Assembly: GCF_900095705.1 (NCBI RefSeq)
Contig: NZ_LT608326.1
Location: forward strand, 186,001-250,000
From: Fusobacterium massiliense
GTDB lineage: Bacteria; Fusobacteriota; Fusobacteriia; Fusobacteriales; Fusobacteriaceae
DNA length: 64,000 nucleotides
Direction of reading: 5' to 3'
Both the position numbers and the translations under genes were made by a program. Shown here piece after piece: positions 44,668-52,320 of this stretch; position 1 is the first letter of the stretch; every line of letters begins with the position of its first letter. The notes under the pieces were generated by a model, which was not told the DNA's origin, searched no databases, and saw nothing but the letters and a program-made list of their open reading frames with translations.

Positions 44668-45432
44668 TTACATTTTTTTTATAATCTTATCTACTATTTC
44701 AGAAAAAATTTCTTTTGGATATAATGTTTTTCCTTTCGTTAAACTAGCAATTTGTTTTGTCATTGGAAGTTCTCCAAGCAACTCAATTTTATTTTCTTCT
44801 AAAAATTCTTGAACATCATTTTCATCTGTTAAGTAAATCTTATTATCACAACAATCACAACTAATATAACTCATATTTTCTATCAATCCAAGAATAGGTA
44901 TATTCATTTTTCTTGCCATTTTTATTGCTTTTGTAACTATCATAGAAACCATATCTTGTGGAATAGAAACCATAACTAAACCTTTTATATTAAAACTTTT
45001 CATAACAGTTAGTGGAACATCTCCAGTTCCAGGAGGCATATCTATTAATAGGTAATCTAAATCACTCCATAAAACTTCATTCCAAAATTGCATAACTGCT
45101 CCTGCAATAACAGGTCCTCTCCAAACAACCGGTTCATTTTCATCTATCATTAAATTTATAGAAACCACTTCTATCCCATCTTCATTTACAACGGGATACA
45201 TATTTTTACCGTCTGTTTTCATTTCTTTATCACTGATATTCATAAGTCTTGGTATACTTGGTCCAGTTATATCTGCATCTAAAACTCCAACAGAATATCC
45301 TTTTCTTTTTAATTCTTTAGCTAATAAAGTCGTAATTGTAGATTTTCCAACCCCACCTTTACCACTCATAACAGCAATAACATTTTTTATATTTTTATTT
45401 TCATTAACTTTTGGTGCATCTTTTGGTATCAT
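44668..45432 (-). CDS. Mrp/ApbC-type P-loop ATPase (Fe-S carrier)
   Basis: 254 residues. Deviant Walker A VMSGKGGVGKSTITTLLA near residue 20, DIDITGPSIPRL-like segment VLDADITGPSIPRL, DMPPGTGDVPLTVM, and a C-terminal CDCCDNKIYL with a CxxC for a bridging cluster. It likely carries Fe-S clusters to target proteins. The N-terminal DUF59 domain of some Mrp proteins is absent. Confidence 0.9.
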   Translation of the reverse strand: MIPKDAPKVNENKNIKNVIAVMSGKGGVGKSTITTLLAKELKRKGYSVGVLDADITGPSIPRLMNISDKEMKTDGKNMYPVVNEDGIEVVSINLMIDENEPVVWRGPVIAGAVMQFWNEVLWSDLDYLLIDMPPGTGDVPLTVMKSFNIKGLVMVSIPQDMVSMIVTKAIKMARKMNIPILGLIENMSYISCDCCDNKIYLTDENDVQEFLEENKIELLGELPMTKQIASLTKGKTLYPKEIFSEIVDKIIKKM

Positions 45433-45483
45433 AATATTTCCTCCTTAAATATCACATTTTTAAATAGTTTACTCTTTTAGTAT

Positions 45484-45540
45484 ACAAATGTCAAAGACTA
45501 TTTTCTAATATTCAAATTTATACTTTTCTATATAACAAAA
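45484..45540 (+). repeat. element fragment (3' arm and tail)
   Basis: AATGTCAAAGACTATTTTC and AAATTTATACTTTTCTATAT match the right arm and tail of the dispersed element. The rest of the 309-base gap 45433-45741 holds copy A11 and no gene. Confidence 0.6.
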
Positions 45541-45615
45541 AACTTTATTTAATTTCATCTTGAATTTTAAAATTATAACCCATATAATATTATTAAAAGT
45601 TTATATTTTTATAAT

Positions 45616-45726
45616 AATGACAGCTGTATGAGTTCTAGGAAGTCAATAAACACTAGCTCTTTGACCTAATACAGACGGCAGAAACTACTTTTTGATATTT
45701 TAATTTATACTTTACTATAAAATAAA
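45616..45726 (+). repeat. dispersed hairpin element, degenerate copy A11
   Basis: GACAGCTGTATGAGTTCT arm, AGTCAATAAACACTAGCTCT loop, CTAATACAGACGGCAGAAAC arm and tail TTATACTTTACTATAAAAT. The left end is eroded. Confidence 0.78.
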
Positions 45727-45741
45727 AATGAATGGAGAAAT

Positions 45742-46107
45742 ATGAAAAATATAAAAAAGAAAATTTACTTAGTTCTAGGTTTTATATCTGTAGCATTAGG
45801 AAGTGTTGGAATTTTTTTACCTGTGCTCCCAACTGTTCCTTTTTTATTACTAGCTATATTTTGTTTTGGAAAATCTTCAGAAAAATATAAACAATGGATA
45901 TTAAAAAACAAATATTTTGGAGAAAGTTTATCTAATTATTACGAGGGAAAAGGGCTTACAAAATTTGTAAAAATAAAGGCTATCCTATTTTTAACTTGTG
46001 GGATTGCTTTTTCCATATACAAATTAGAAAGTTTACATTTAAGAATATTTTTAGCTATTGTTTGGCTTGCTGTAAGCCTGCATATAATTATGCTTAAAAA
46101 TAAATAA
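45742..46107 (+). CDS. DUF454 (YbaN-like) membrane protein
   Basis: 121 residues. The start KKIYLVLGFISVALGSVGIF followed by LPVLPTVPFLLLAIFCF and FGKSSEKYKQWI is characteristic of the DUF454/YbaN family, with three or four membrane segments. Role unknown. RBS GGAG. Confidence 0.85.
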   Translation: MKNIKKKIYLVLGFISVALGSVGIFLPVLPTVPFLLLAIFCFGKSSEKYKQWILKNKYFGESLSNYYEGKGLTKFVKIKAILFLTCGIAFSIYKLESLHLRIFLAIVWLAVSLHIIMLKNK

Positions 46108-46222
46108 AGTCTCTTAACAGGCAATATAAGTTCTACGAGCTCAGGAACAGAGTTTCTCCAAACTAATATGAACACTAAAGACTAATTTTTTGCTATTTAA
46201 GTTTATACTTCCCCATGGGATA
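46103..46222 (+). repeat. dispersed hairpin element, degenerate copy A12
   Basis: AAATAAAGTCTCTTAACAGG, TAAGTTCTACGAGCTCAGG and CTAATTTTTTGCTATTTAAG with an eroded right arm. It begins at the stop codon of the DUF454 gene. Confidence 0.78.
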
Positions 46223-46285
46223 TAAGAATAATTATAAGTAATAAAGCTCTATAATCAACTATAAAATTTTAAGGAGGTCATAGAA

Positions 46286-47071
46286 ATGAAGACAGCTTTA
46301 TCAATAGCAGGGACAGACCCCACTGGTGGAGCAGGAATAATGGCAGATTTAAAATCTTTTCATGCAAGAGAAGTTTATGGTATGGCTGTAGTAACAAGTG
46401 TTGTTGCTCAAAATACTATGGGAGTTCAAAAAATTCAAAACATAGATTTAGATATATTAGAAAGTCAACTAAAGTGTGTTTTTGATGATATAGTACCTAA
46501 TGCCATAAAAACCGGAATGTTGCCAACAAAAGAAATAATGGAAATTATTGTAAAATATGTTAATAAAGGTATTCCATATGTCATAGATCCTGTTATGGTT
46601 GCTAGTAGTGGACATAACTTAATTGGAGAAGATGCCAAAATTTTTCTAAAAGAAAACTTATTTAAGTATGCTACTTTAGTTACACCAAACATTCCAGAAG
46701 CAGAAACAATAGTTAATTTTAAAATTAAAAATGAAGAAGATATAAAAAGAGCAGGAGAAAAAATATTAAAAGACTACAAACCAAAGTCTGTCATCATAAA
46801 GGGGGGACATCTAGTAACTGACCCTGTAGATTACCTTTTTATAGATAACAAAGTTTTAACTTTTAGTTCTCCAAGAATTTCAACTAAAAATACACATGGT
46901 ACAGGTTGTACATTTTCAGCAGTAATTACAGCTGAATTAGCAAAAGGAAAGAGCTTAGAAACAGCTGTTGGTATAGCTAAAAAATTTATAACCCAAGCTA
47001 TTTTAAAAAATCCAGAATTAGGCAAAGGACATGGTCCATTAAATCATTTTGCCTATAAAAACGATATATAA
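46286..47071 (+). CDS. thiD: HMP kinase / HMP-P kinase
   Basis: 261 residues. SIAGTDPTGGAGIMADLKSF at the start, PVMVASSGHNLI in the middle, and GTGCTFSAVITAEL with the catalytic cysteine/aspartate-loop region near residue 210. It phosphorylates hydroxymethylpyrimidine for thiamine. AAGGAGG precedes it. I looked for a TPP riboswitch upstream and saw none. Confidence 0.95.
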   Translation: MKTALSIAGTDPTGGAGIMADLKSFHAREVYGMAVVTSVVAQNTMGVQKIQNIDLDILESQLKCVFDDIVPNAIKTGMLPTKEIMEIIVKYVNKGIPYVIDPVMVASSGHNLIGEDAKIFLKENLFKYATLVTPNIPEAETIVNFKIKNEEDIKRAGEKILKDYKPKSVIIKGGHLVTDPVDYLFIDNKVLTFSSPRISTKNTHGTGCTFSAVITAELAKGKSLETAVGIAKKFITQAILKNPELGKGHGPLNHFAYKNDI

Positions 47072-47093
47072 AATTGTAAAAGAGATGATTTAG

Positions 47094-47762
47094 ATGTTTG
47101 ATAGAAATTTTTTAAAATTATATTTCATTTGTGGCACTCAAGATTGTGAATACAATATAGACAAAACAAAACATATTATAGAAACTGCTCTCAAAAATGG
47201 AGTAACTATTTTTCAATACAGAGAAAAAGGTGAATATAGCTTAACAGAAGAAGCAAAAGAAAATTTTGCAAGAGAAATTCAGATTTTATGTCAAAAATAT
47301 AAAGTTCCCTTTATCATAGATGATGATATAGATTTAGTTTTAAAATTAAATGCTGATGGGATACATATAGGACAAAAAGATGAAGATATTGAAAATATTA
47401 GAAAAAAAATTCCAAATAAAATTATAGGTTTGACAGTTTCAAACGAAGATGAATTTTCTAATTCTAAAATTGAAATGGCAGATTATTTAGGAGTGGGACC
47501 TGTCTATAATACATTTTCTAAAAAAAATCCAGCTCAAACTATTGGTGTGTCAGGAATTAAAAAAATAAGAAATTTGACAAATAAACCTATCGTTGCAATT
47601 GGTGGAATAAAAAAAGAAAATATAAAAGAAATTATTAAAAATGGTGCCGACGGTGTGGCTGTTATTTCTGCAATAACTAAAGAAAAAAATATTGAAAAAA
47701 TAACTTGTGATTTAAAAAATGAAATTAATTTGTCCAACTTTTTGGGTCAGTACACTTTTTAG
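47094..47762 (+). CDS. thiE: thiamine phosphate synthase
   Basis: 222 residues. Motifs: FQYREKGEYSL, FIIDDDIDLVLKLNADGIHIGQ, GVGPVYNTFSKKNPAQTIGV and PIVAIGGI. It joins HMP-PP and THZ-P to thiamine phosphate. It lies 22 bases after thiD. No thiM is present; the thiazole source would be elsewhere. Confidence 0.95.
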   Translation: MFDRNFLKLYFICGTQDCEYNIDKTKHIIETALKNGVTIFQYREKGEYSLTEEAKENFAREIQILCQKYKVPFIIDDDIDLVLKLNADGIHIGQKDEDIENIRKKIPNKIIGLTVSNEDEFSNSKIEMADYLGVGPVYNTFSKKNPAQTIGVSGIKKIRNLTNKPIVAIGGIKKENIKEIIKNGADGVAVISAITKEKNIEKITCDLKNEINLSNFLGQYTF

Positions 47763-47776
47763 TCATTTATACATTT

Positions 47777-47809
47777 ATTCCTAAGTGAATTAGGAACTTT
47801 ATTTTTTTT
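47777..47809 (+). terminator. thiD-thiE terminator
   Basis: TTCCTAA (47778-47784) pairs with TTAGGAA (47790-47796), followed by CTTTATTTTTTTT. It overlaps the -35 region of the toxin-like gene. Confidence 0.75.
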
Positions 47810-47826
47810 AATGTCAATGTTATAAT
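47798..47826 (+). promoter_or_regulatory. promoter of the toxin-like gene
   Basis: Extended -10 TGTTATAAT (TATAAT 47821-47826) with a weak -35 TTTATT (47798-47803) at 17 bases. Expected RNA start is near 47833. Confidence 0.6.
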
Positions 47827-47842
47827 TTTTTTGACATTTTTT
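47826..47842 (+). repeat. direct repeat DRa, copy 1
   Basis: TTTTTTTGACATTTTTT, an exact match of 48026-48042. It covers the expected 5' end of the toxin-like mRNA. Confidence 0.85.
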
Positions 47843-47865
47843 CCTCCTTGAAACTTCTAAGGAGG
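47843..47865 (+). promoter_or_regulatory. hairpin sequestering the ribosome binding site
   Basis: CCTCCTT (47843-47849) pairs perfectly with AAGGAGG (47859-47865), the ribosome binding site of the 22-residue peptide gene, around a 9-base loop. Confidence 0.75.
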
Positions 47866-47873
47866 TGAATAGG

Positions 47874-47942
47874 TTGAAAAAAGTTTATTTCATCACATTG
47901 ATAATAGTAATTTTTTTGCTATTATCTAAAAATACATATTAG
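47874..47942 (+). CDS. 22-residue hydrophobic peptide, type I toxin candidate
   Basis: Small frame with a TTG start 8 bases after AAGGAGG. The peptide begins MKKVYFITLII, continues VIFLLL, and ends SKNTY: two lysines, one membrane-spanning stretch of about 14 residues, then a short polar tail. That is the layout of type I toxin peptides, though I recognise no named family. Its RBS is locked in a hairpin, a strong terminator follows at once, and the facing RNA gene at 47995-48057 is complementary to its 5' region. No experimental support. Confidence 0.6.
   Translation: MKKVYFITLIIVIFLLLSKNTY
47884..47899 (+). repeat. direct repeat DRb, copy 1
   Basis: TTTATTTCATCACATT, 15 of 16 bases identical to 48045-48060. 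It lies in codons 4-9 of the peptide gene. Confidence 0.82.
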
Positions 47943-47952
47943 TGTTTTATGT

Positions 47953-47984
47953 GGGAGTTGCTGCAACAACTCCTGCTTTTTTAT
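47953..47984 (+). terminator. terminator of the toxin-like gene
   Basis: GGAGTTG (47954-47960) pairs with CAACTCC (47967-47973), followed by TGCTTTTTTA. Confidence 0.8.
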
Positions 47985-47994
47985 ATTATAAAAA

Positions 47995-48057
47995 ATAAAA
48001 AAGCTACTAACTGCAATTAATAGCTTTTTTTTGACATTTTTTTATTTATCTCATCAC
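47995..48057 (-). ncRNA. candidate antitoxin RNA
   Basis: Expected minus-strand RNA of about 60-65 bases, starting near 48057 (GTGATGAGATAAAT) from a perfect promoter. It carries the complements of DRb and DRa in its 5' half and ends in a hairpin (TAGCTTTTTT/AAAAAAGCTA, 48021-48030 with 47997-48006) with a U run. It encodes no evident protein. It should pair with the toxin-like mRNA at its 5' end and in its early codons. Confidence 0.6.
48026..48042 (+). repeat. direct repeat DRa, copy 2
   Basis: TTTTTTTGACATTTTTT, identical to 47826-47842, inside the candidate antitoxin RNA gene. Confidence 0.85.
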
Positions 48058-48060
48058 ATT
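48045..48060 (+). repeat. direct repeat DRb, copy 2
   Basis: TTTATCTCATCACATT, one change from 47884-47899, at the 5' end of the candidate antitoxin RNA. Confidence 0.82.
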
Positions 48061-48063
48061 TCT

Positions 48064-48092
48064 ATTATATTATCTATTTCTAGAAATGTCAA
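48064..48092 (-). promoter_or_regulatory. consensus promoter of the antitoxin RNA
   Basis: Minus strand: -35 TTGACA (48087-48092), 17-base spacer, -10 TATAAT (48064-48069), perfect at all positions. The spacer contains the palindrome ATTTCTAGAAAT (48076-48087). Confidence 0.8.
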
Positions 48093-48125
48093 TCTTATAA
48101 AATTTTTTATTTGTGTTTTTTTAGG

Positions 48126-48258
48126 TAAATAAAGTCTCTTGATAGCCGTATGAGTTCTACGAGCTCAATAAACACAGTCTCTTCGAACTAATACGGAAAT
48201 CAGAGACTAATTTTTATTATTTAATTTTTTTTATTTAATTTTATATTTTCTTTATAAA
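48126..48258 (+). repeat. dispersed hairpin element, copy A13
   Basis: AAATAAAGTCTCTTGATAG, GAGCTCAATAAACACAGTC and AATACGGAAATCAGAGAC, with a tail in which TTATTTAATTTT is partly duplicated. Confidence 0.88.
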
Positions 48259-48286
48259 AAAAGTTAAATAATTTTTTATATTTTAT

Positions 48287-48315
48287 TTGACTTTTTTGTT
48301 TTATTTATATATAAT
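48287..48315 (+). promoter_or_regulatory. promoter of the pilus-like operon
   Basis: -35 TTGACT (48287-48292), 17-base spacer, -10 TATAAT (48310-48315). Expected RNA start is near 48322. Confidence 0.75.
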
Positions 48316-48337
48316 CTGCTTAAAAGAGGGTGGTAAT

Positions 48338-48895
48338 ATAAAAAAGAATAGAGCATTTTCTGTATTTGAAATTATTTTATCAATTTTTATCTTTTCACTT
48401 TTATTAAATATAGCTTTCTTAAAATATAAAGATTTTAGAGAGCTCCAAGCAATTAACGAAGCTAAAGCAAAAATAGTTGAGACTTTTTACTTGGCTTCTT
48501 CAACATCTTTAAAACTAAATACCCGTACCAAAATCAAATTAGATCTTATTAAAAAACAAATAATTTTTGAAAAAAATTCAACAAAAACAAAAACAATAAA
48601 ACTACCCCAAAATTTAATTTATTACCACACACGTTCTAGTAATTCTAATGCAGTAGACATAGAATTTACGACGAATGGAAACACGAATAAATCATTTTCT
48701 ATTTATCTTTTTAATATGGAAAAAAATGTAAGATACAAGATATCTTTTTATGGCTTTGACAGAAGTAAATTTTTAAAAATAAACTGTTATAGAAAAAAGA
48801 AAAATGCAGACATCAAATATTCAAGTATTGGATATTATCACGACTCTACCAATGAAGATAGAGATACTTTTTATAGAGACTGGAAAAAGGAGTGA
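48338..48895 (+). CDS. type IV pilin-like protein, probably with an ATA start
   Basis: About 185 residues. The N-terminus reads (M)KKNRAFSVFEIILSIFIFSL, a prepilin signal with cleavage before F and glutamate at +5, then a GspH-like body. The frame also opens at TTG 48287, but that TTG is the -35 box of the operon promoter, so it cannot be the start of the main transcript. The next plausible initiation site is ATA 48338, 7 bases after GAGGG; no ATG, GTG or TTG fits between. First gene of the pilus-like operon. Confidence 0.65.
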   Translation: MKKNRAFSVFEIILSIFIFSLLLNIAFLKYKDFRELQAINEAKAKIVETFYLASSTSLKLNTRTKIKLDLIKKQIIFEKNSTKTKTIKLPQNLIYYHTRSSNSNAVDIEFTTNGNTNKSFSIYLFNMEKNVRYKISFYGFDRSKFLKINCYRKKKNADIKYSSIGYYHDSTNEDRDTFYRDWKKE

Positions 48896-48901
48896 GTTAT
48901 T

Positions 48902-49087
48902 ATGCATAAATATGTATTTTCTCTAATTTTATTTTTATTAATATCTATGAGCATATATTCAAATACTGATTTTAAGAGAGCTATACAAGTAGATATTTTA
49001 GGAAAAGATTCTTTTAAAACTTATTATATAATTTTCTCATCTTCTGAGAATCTTAACTCATTTAAAGAGTTAAATGTTTTGGAGTAG
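48902..49087 (+). CDS. small exported protein of the pilus-like operon
   Basis: 61 residues: a signal peptide (KYVFSLILFLLISMSIYS) and a mature part of about 40 residues (TDFKRAIQVDILGKDSFKTY). RBS GGAG. It lies between the first pilin and the ATPase genes with tight spacing. No family recognised. Confidence 0.65.
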   Translation: MHKYVFSLILFLLISMSIYSNTDFKRAIQVDILGKDSFKTYYIIFSSSENLNSFKELNVLE

Positions 49088-49094
49088 AGATATT

Positions 49095-50321
49095 ATGGAA
49101 AAAATTAAAAACTTTTTTATAACAACTATTAAAGATAAAAGTCGAGAAAACTTTATAGAAGATATCGAAAAAATGTTCGACTTAGAAAAGACCCATCTAA
49201 ATAAAGGTTTATTTTTTATTATAATTGAGGCTATAAAATGGAAAGCAAGTGATATTCATATTGAGTCTTTACTAGATAAAGTAAGGATTAGATTTAGAAT
49301 TGATGGATTTTTAAAAGAAATAGTTCAAATAGATAAAGATTTTTTAGCTCCTATAGTATCCAAAATTAAAATTTTATCATCCCTTGATATTGTTGAAAAA
49401 AGAAAACCTCAAGATGGTAGATTTTCATTAAAATACAAAAATAGAGAAATAGATATTAGAACTTCTTTTATTCCAACAGTACATGGTGAAAAAATAGTTT
49501 TAAGAATATTAGATAAATTTAATAATAAGCTAAGTATAGATGATTTATATTTATCCGAAAACAATAAAAAGCTCTTTTTAAAAAACATCAATAGAAATAA
49601 TGGAATTATCTTAATAAATGGTCCAACTGGTTCTGGAAAATCTACAACATTATATACTATTTTAAAATACAAAAACAAAGAAGAAATTAATATATCTACT
49701 GTTGAAGATCCTATAGAATACCATATAGACGGAGTAAATCAAACTCAATGTAAAATAGATATTGGATTAGATTTTGCAACAATGCTAAGAGCAATTTTAA
49801 GACAAGACCCTGATGTAATAATGATTGGTGAAATAAGGGATAAAGAAACTGCCGAAATTGCTATAAAAGCAGCTCTCACTGGACATTTAGTTTTCTCAAC
49901 CGTCCACTCAAATAATTCTCTATCTTGTATAAATAGACTGAAAAATTTAGGTTTAGACAATTATCTTCTTAGTTTAGTTATTGAGATGATTGTATCTCAA
50001 AGATTAGTTAGAAAATTATGTCCCGATTGTAAAATAATAGACACTGAAGCAATGAATAAATTAGAGAGTTTAGGAATAACTGATGAAATTCATAAAAATT
50101 CTATATTTTATAAAGCTTGTGGTTGTGAAAAATGTATGGGTATAGGTTATATAGGAAGACTTCCAATTTTTGAAGTATTGGATTTTAACGAAGAAAATAA
50201 AACATTATTTTTTGAAAATAGAGATAAAATAAGTGGAAATCTAAATACTTTACTATATGATGGTATAGAAAAAGCTAGTCAAGGCTTAACATCACTTGAT
50301 GAATTGTTGAGGCTACTATGA
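49095..50321 (+). CDS. GspE/PilB-type assembly ATPase
   Basis: 408 residues from ATG 49095. N2-like ASDIHIESLLDKVRIRFRID, Walker A GPTGSGKSTTLYT, the Asp box VEDPIEYHIDGVNQ, Walker B DPDVIMIGEIRD, His box ALTGHLVFSTVHSN, and the zinc CPDC/CGCEKC pairs. It powers pilus or pseudopilus assembly from the cytoplasm. It is shorter than usual PilB, because the N1 domain is missing. Confidence 0.92.
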   Translation: MEKIKNFFITTIKDKSRENFIEDIEKMFDLEKTHLNKGLFFIIIEAIKWKASDIHIESLLDKVRIRFRIDGFLKEIVQIDKDFLAPIVSKIKILSSLDIVEKRKPQDGRFSLKYKNREIDIRTSFIPTVHGEKIVLRILDKFNNKLSIDDLYLSENNKKLFLKNINRNNGIILINGPTGSGKSTTLYTILKYKNKEEINISTVEDPIEYHIDGVNQTQCKIDIGLDFATMLRAILRQDPDVIMIGEIRDKETAEIAIKAALTGHLVFSTVHSNNSLSCINRLKNLGLDNYLLSLVIEMIVSQRLVRKLCPDCKIIDTEAMNKLESLGITDEIHKNSIFYKACGCEKCMGIGYIGRLPIFEVLDFNEENKTLFFENRDKISGNLNTLLYDGIEKASQGLTSLDELLRLL

Positions 50322-51355
50322 AAATTAAAAAAGAAAAAATTTTATTTTTTACAAGAGAATTAAAAATAATGCTTAAAGGTGGAATTACGTTTATTAAAGC
50401 TATCGAACTAATAGGAAATGAAGAGAAAAACAACGATTTTAAAAAAATTCTAAAAAAAATTTCAAAAAATTTATCTTCTGGAAAAAATATTTATGATAGT
50501 TTTAAAATTTATAAAGATATATTTGGAGAAAACTATATACAAATGATAAAAATAGGAGAACTCAGTGGGACATTAACAGAAAGACTTGAAGATATTATAG
50601 AGCTTTTTGAATCTGAAATCTCTAATAAGAAAAAAATTTTGTCTATGCTAACTTATCCTATAGTTGTCATAATTTTTACGATATCCGTTGTAATCTTTTT
50701 ATTACTATTTATACTTCCAAATTTTATAAGTATATTTGAAGAAAACAATGTGGAACTCCCTTTTCTAACAAAAATATTATTAAGTATATCTCAAAATTTT
50801 ACTTGGATTTTATTTTTTATTATTTTAATAATTGTAGGACTTCATTTTATTAAAGTGTATATAAATAAAAATAAAAAAAGAAAACTAAAAAAAGATAAAT
50901 TTTTATTTAAAATAGTCATCTTTGGTGATTTACTAAGATTATCCACAGCTGAAAGAATATATTATTCTTTATATACATTATTAAATGTTGGAATTGGTCT
51001 AGTTGAAAGTATAGATATCATCTACACAAATACGAATAATAGCTATGTAAAAGCAAATCTACTTGAAGTAAAAAAATCCATACTTGATGGAAGTTCAATA
51101 TCTAAAGCATTAAAAAATCTTAATTTATATACTGATAGATTTTCTAATCTATTTATTTCCGGAGAAGAAAGTGGCTATTTCTTAGAAAATTTATTACAAG
51201 TTTCAAAAATATTAAAACAAGACTTTGAATACAAATTAAAAAAATTAATTTCTTTTATAGAACCTTTAGTAATAATAATTTTAGGTGTAATTGTTGGTTT
51301 AATTGTATGTGCAATATATTTACCAATACTATCATTGGGAAATGTTTTTAATTAA
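50318..51355 (+). CDS. GspF/PilC-type inner membrane platform protein
   Basis: 345 residues with the two duplicated GspF domains: ELKIMLKGGITFIKAIELI and later YTLLNVGIGLVESIDII, each followed by GE-type turns (KIGELSGTLTERL; SGEESGYFLENLL). Three membrane segments. It overlaps the ATPase gene by 4 bases. Confidence 0.92.
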   Translation: MKIKKEKILFFTRELKIMLKGGITFIKAIELIGNEEKNNDFKKILKKISKNLSSGKNIYDSFKIYKDIFGENYIQMIKIGELSGTLTERLEDIIELFESEISNKKKILSMLTYPIVVIIFTISVVIFLLLFILPNFISIFEENNVELPFLTKILLSISQNFTWILFFIILIIVGLHFIKVYINKNKKRKLKKDKFLFKIVIFGDLLRLSTAERIYYSLYTLLNVGIGLVESIDIIYTNTNNSYVKANLLEVKKSILDGSSISKALKNLNLYTDRFSNLFISGEESGYFLENLLQVSKILKQDFEYKLKKLISFIEPLVIIILGVIVGLIVCAIYLPILSLGNVFN

Positions 51356-51370
51356 AAAGGAGGATTTTTT

Positions 51371-51844
51371 ATGAAAAACAAAGGATTTTCATTGATTGAA
51401 ATTGTTGTGGCTATTGCTATAATTGGAATTTTATCTGGTATTGTTGGTTTACAATTAAGAGGATATATGGCTAAGGCTAAAGATGCAAAGGTTATTGCAT
51501 CTCTAAACTCTTTTAGAGTAGCATCTCAGTTATACCAAGCTGAAAATGAAGAGCCTCTTATAGATGAAAATTCTATTGCAACTCACGATGAAACAAAAGT
51601 TAAAGAAGCATTACAAAAATTGGAAATATATTTAGATAGTAATGCTAAGGCAATTATAAATAATCCTAAAGTTGCTATAGGTGGTTCAAGAAGTGCAGAA
51701 AATGGGGATATAAAGTATGGAGGTCAAATTAGATTCACATTTAAAAATCCAAATGGAAATAGTGACGGCTACAATTTATGGATTGAACCAGTAGATGGAA
51801 CAGGAGATTACGATACAAAAGGTAAAAAATGGATAGAATATTAA
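51371..51844 (+). CDS. major (pseudo)pilin, GspG-like
   Basis: 157 residues. Prepilin signal KNKG|FSLIEIVVAIAIIGILSG with glutamate at +5. The C-terminus LWIEPVDGTGDYDTKGKKW resembles the GspG end with its calcium-binding loop. AAAAAGGAGG precedes the start, the strongest RBS in the operon, as expected for the major subunit. Confidence 0.9.
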   Translation: MKNKGFSLIEIVVAIAIIGILSGIVGLQLRGYMAKAKDAKVIASLNSFRVASQLYQAENEEPLIDENSIATHDETKVKEALQKLEIYLDSNAKAIINNPKVAIGGSRSAENGDIKYGGQIRFTFKNPNGNSDGYNLWIEPVDGTGDYDTKGKKWIEY

Positions 51845-52320
51845 TAGTCATTCTATATATTTTATTAGCATTAATTATGTATATAGATATAAATAGAAAA
51901 TATATTCCAAATTTTTTAAATTTTTCTATATTTGTTCTTGTAATATTTATAACTGGACTTGATAACTTTGAGAGTTTCTTTATAGGTTCAGCCTGTTATT
52001 CATTACCAATAATATTTATTTACGGCTATCTATCTGATTTATTAAAAAAAGAAGTTTTTGGTTTTGGAGATATAAAATTAATAATTTCATTGGGTGGTTT
52101 AATTTATAACAATAAAATAAATTTATTTTTGCAAGTATACATATTTTACTTACTTGTTTTTTCTTTAGCTACAATTTTTATTCTTACTTTATTTTTAAAA
52201 AATATTTTTTGTAAGAAAAAAATTATACTTAGAGGTAGGGAGCTTGCTTTTGCTCCCTATATTTCTTTAACTGCTATTATAATGTTTAATTACTTAAAAT
52301 ATCTGGAGTTTCCATTATGA
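51829..52320 (+). CDS. prepilin peptidase (A24 type, short form)
   Basis: 163 residues. The two catalytic aspartates are in YIDINRKYIPNFL and GFGDIKLIISLGG. The N-terminal methyltransferase domain and its zinc cysteines are absent, so it may cleave without N-methylating. It overlaps the pilin gene by 16 bases. Confidence 0.88.
   Translation: MDRILIVILYILLALIMYIDINRKYIPNFLNFSIFVLVIFITGLDNFESFFIGSACYSLPIIFIYGYLSDLLKKEVFGFGDIKLIISLGGLIYNNKINLFLQVYIFYLLVFSLATIFILTLFLKNIFCKKKIILRGRELAFAPYISLTAIIMFNYLKYLEFPL

Noticed and set aside
46223-46285. Possible TPP riboswitch before thiD-thiE
   Set aside because: No CUGAGA or THI-box core found in the leader.
48287-48337. TTG start for the first pilin gene
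   Set aside because: The TTG is part of the -35 box of a promoter whose transcript would start near 48322.
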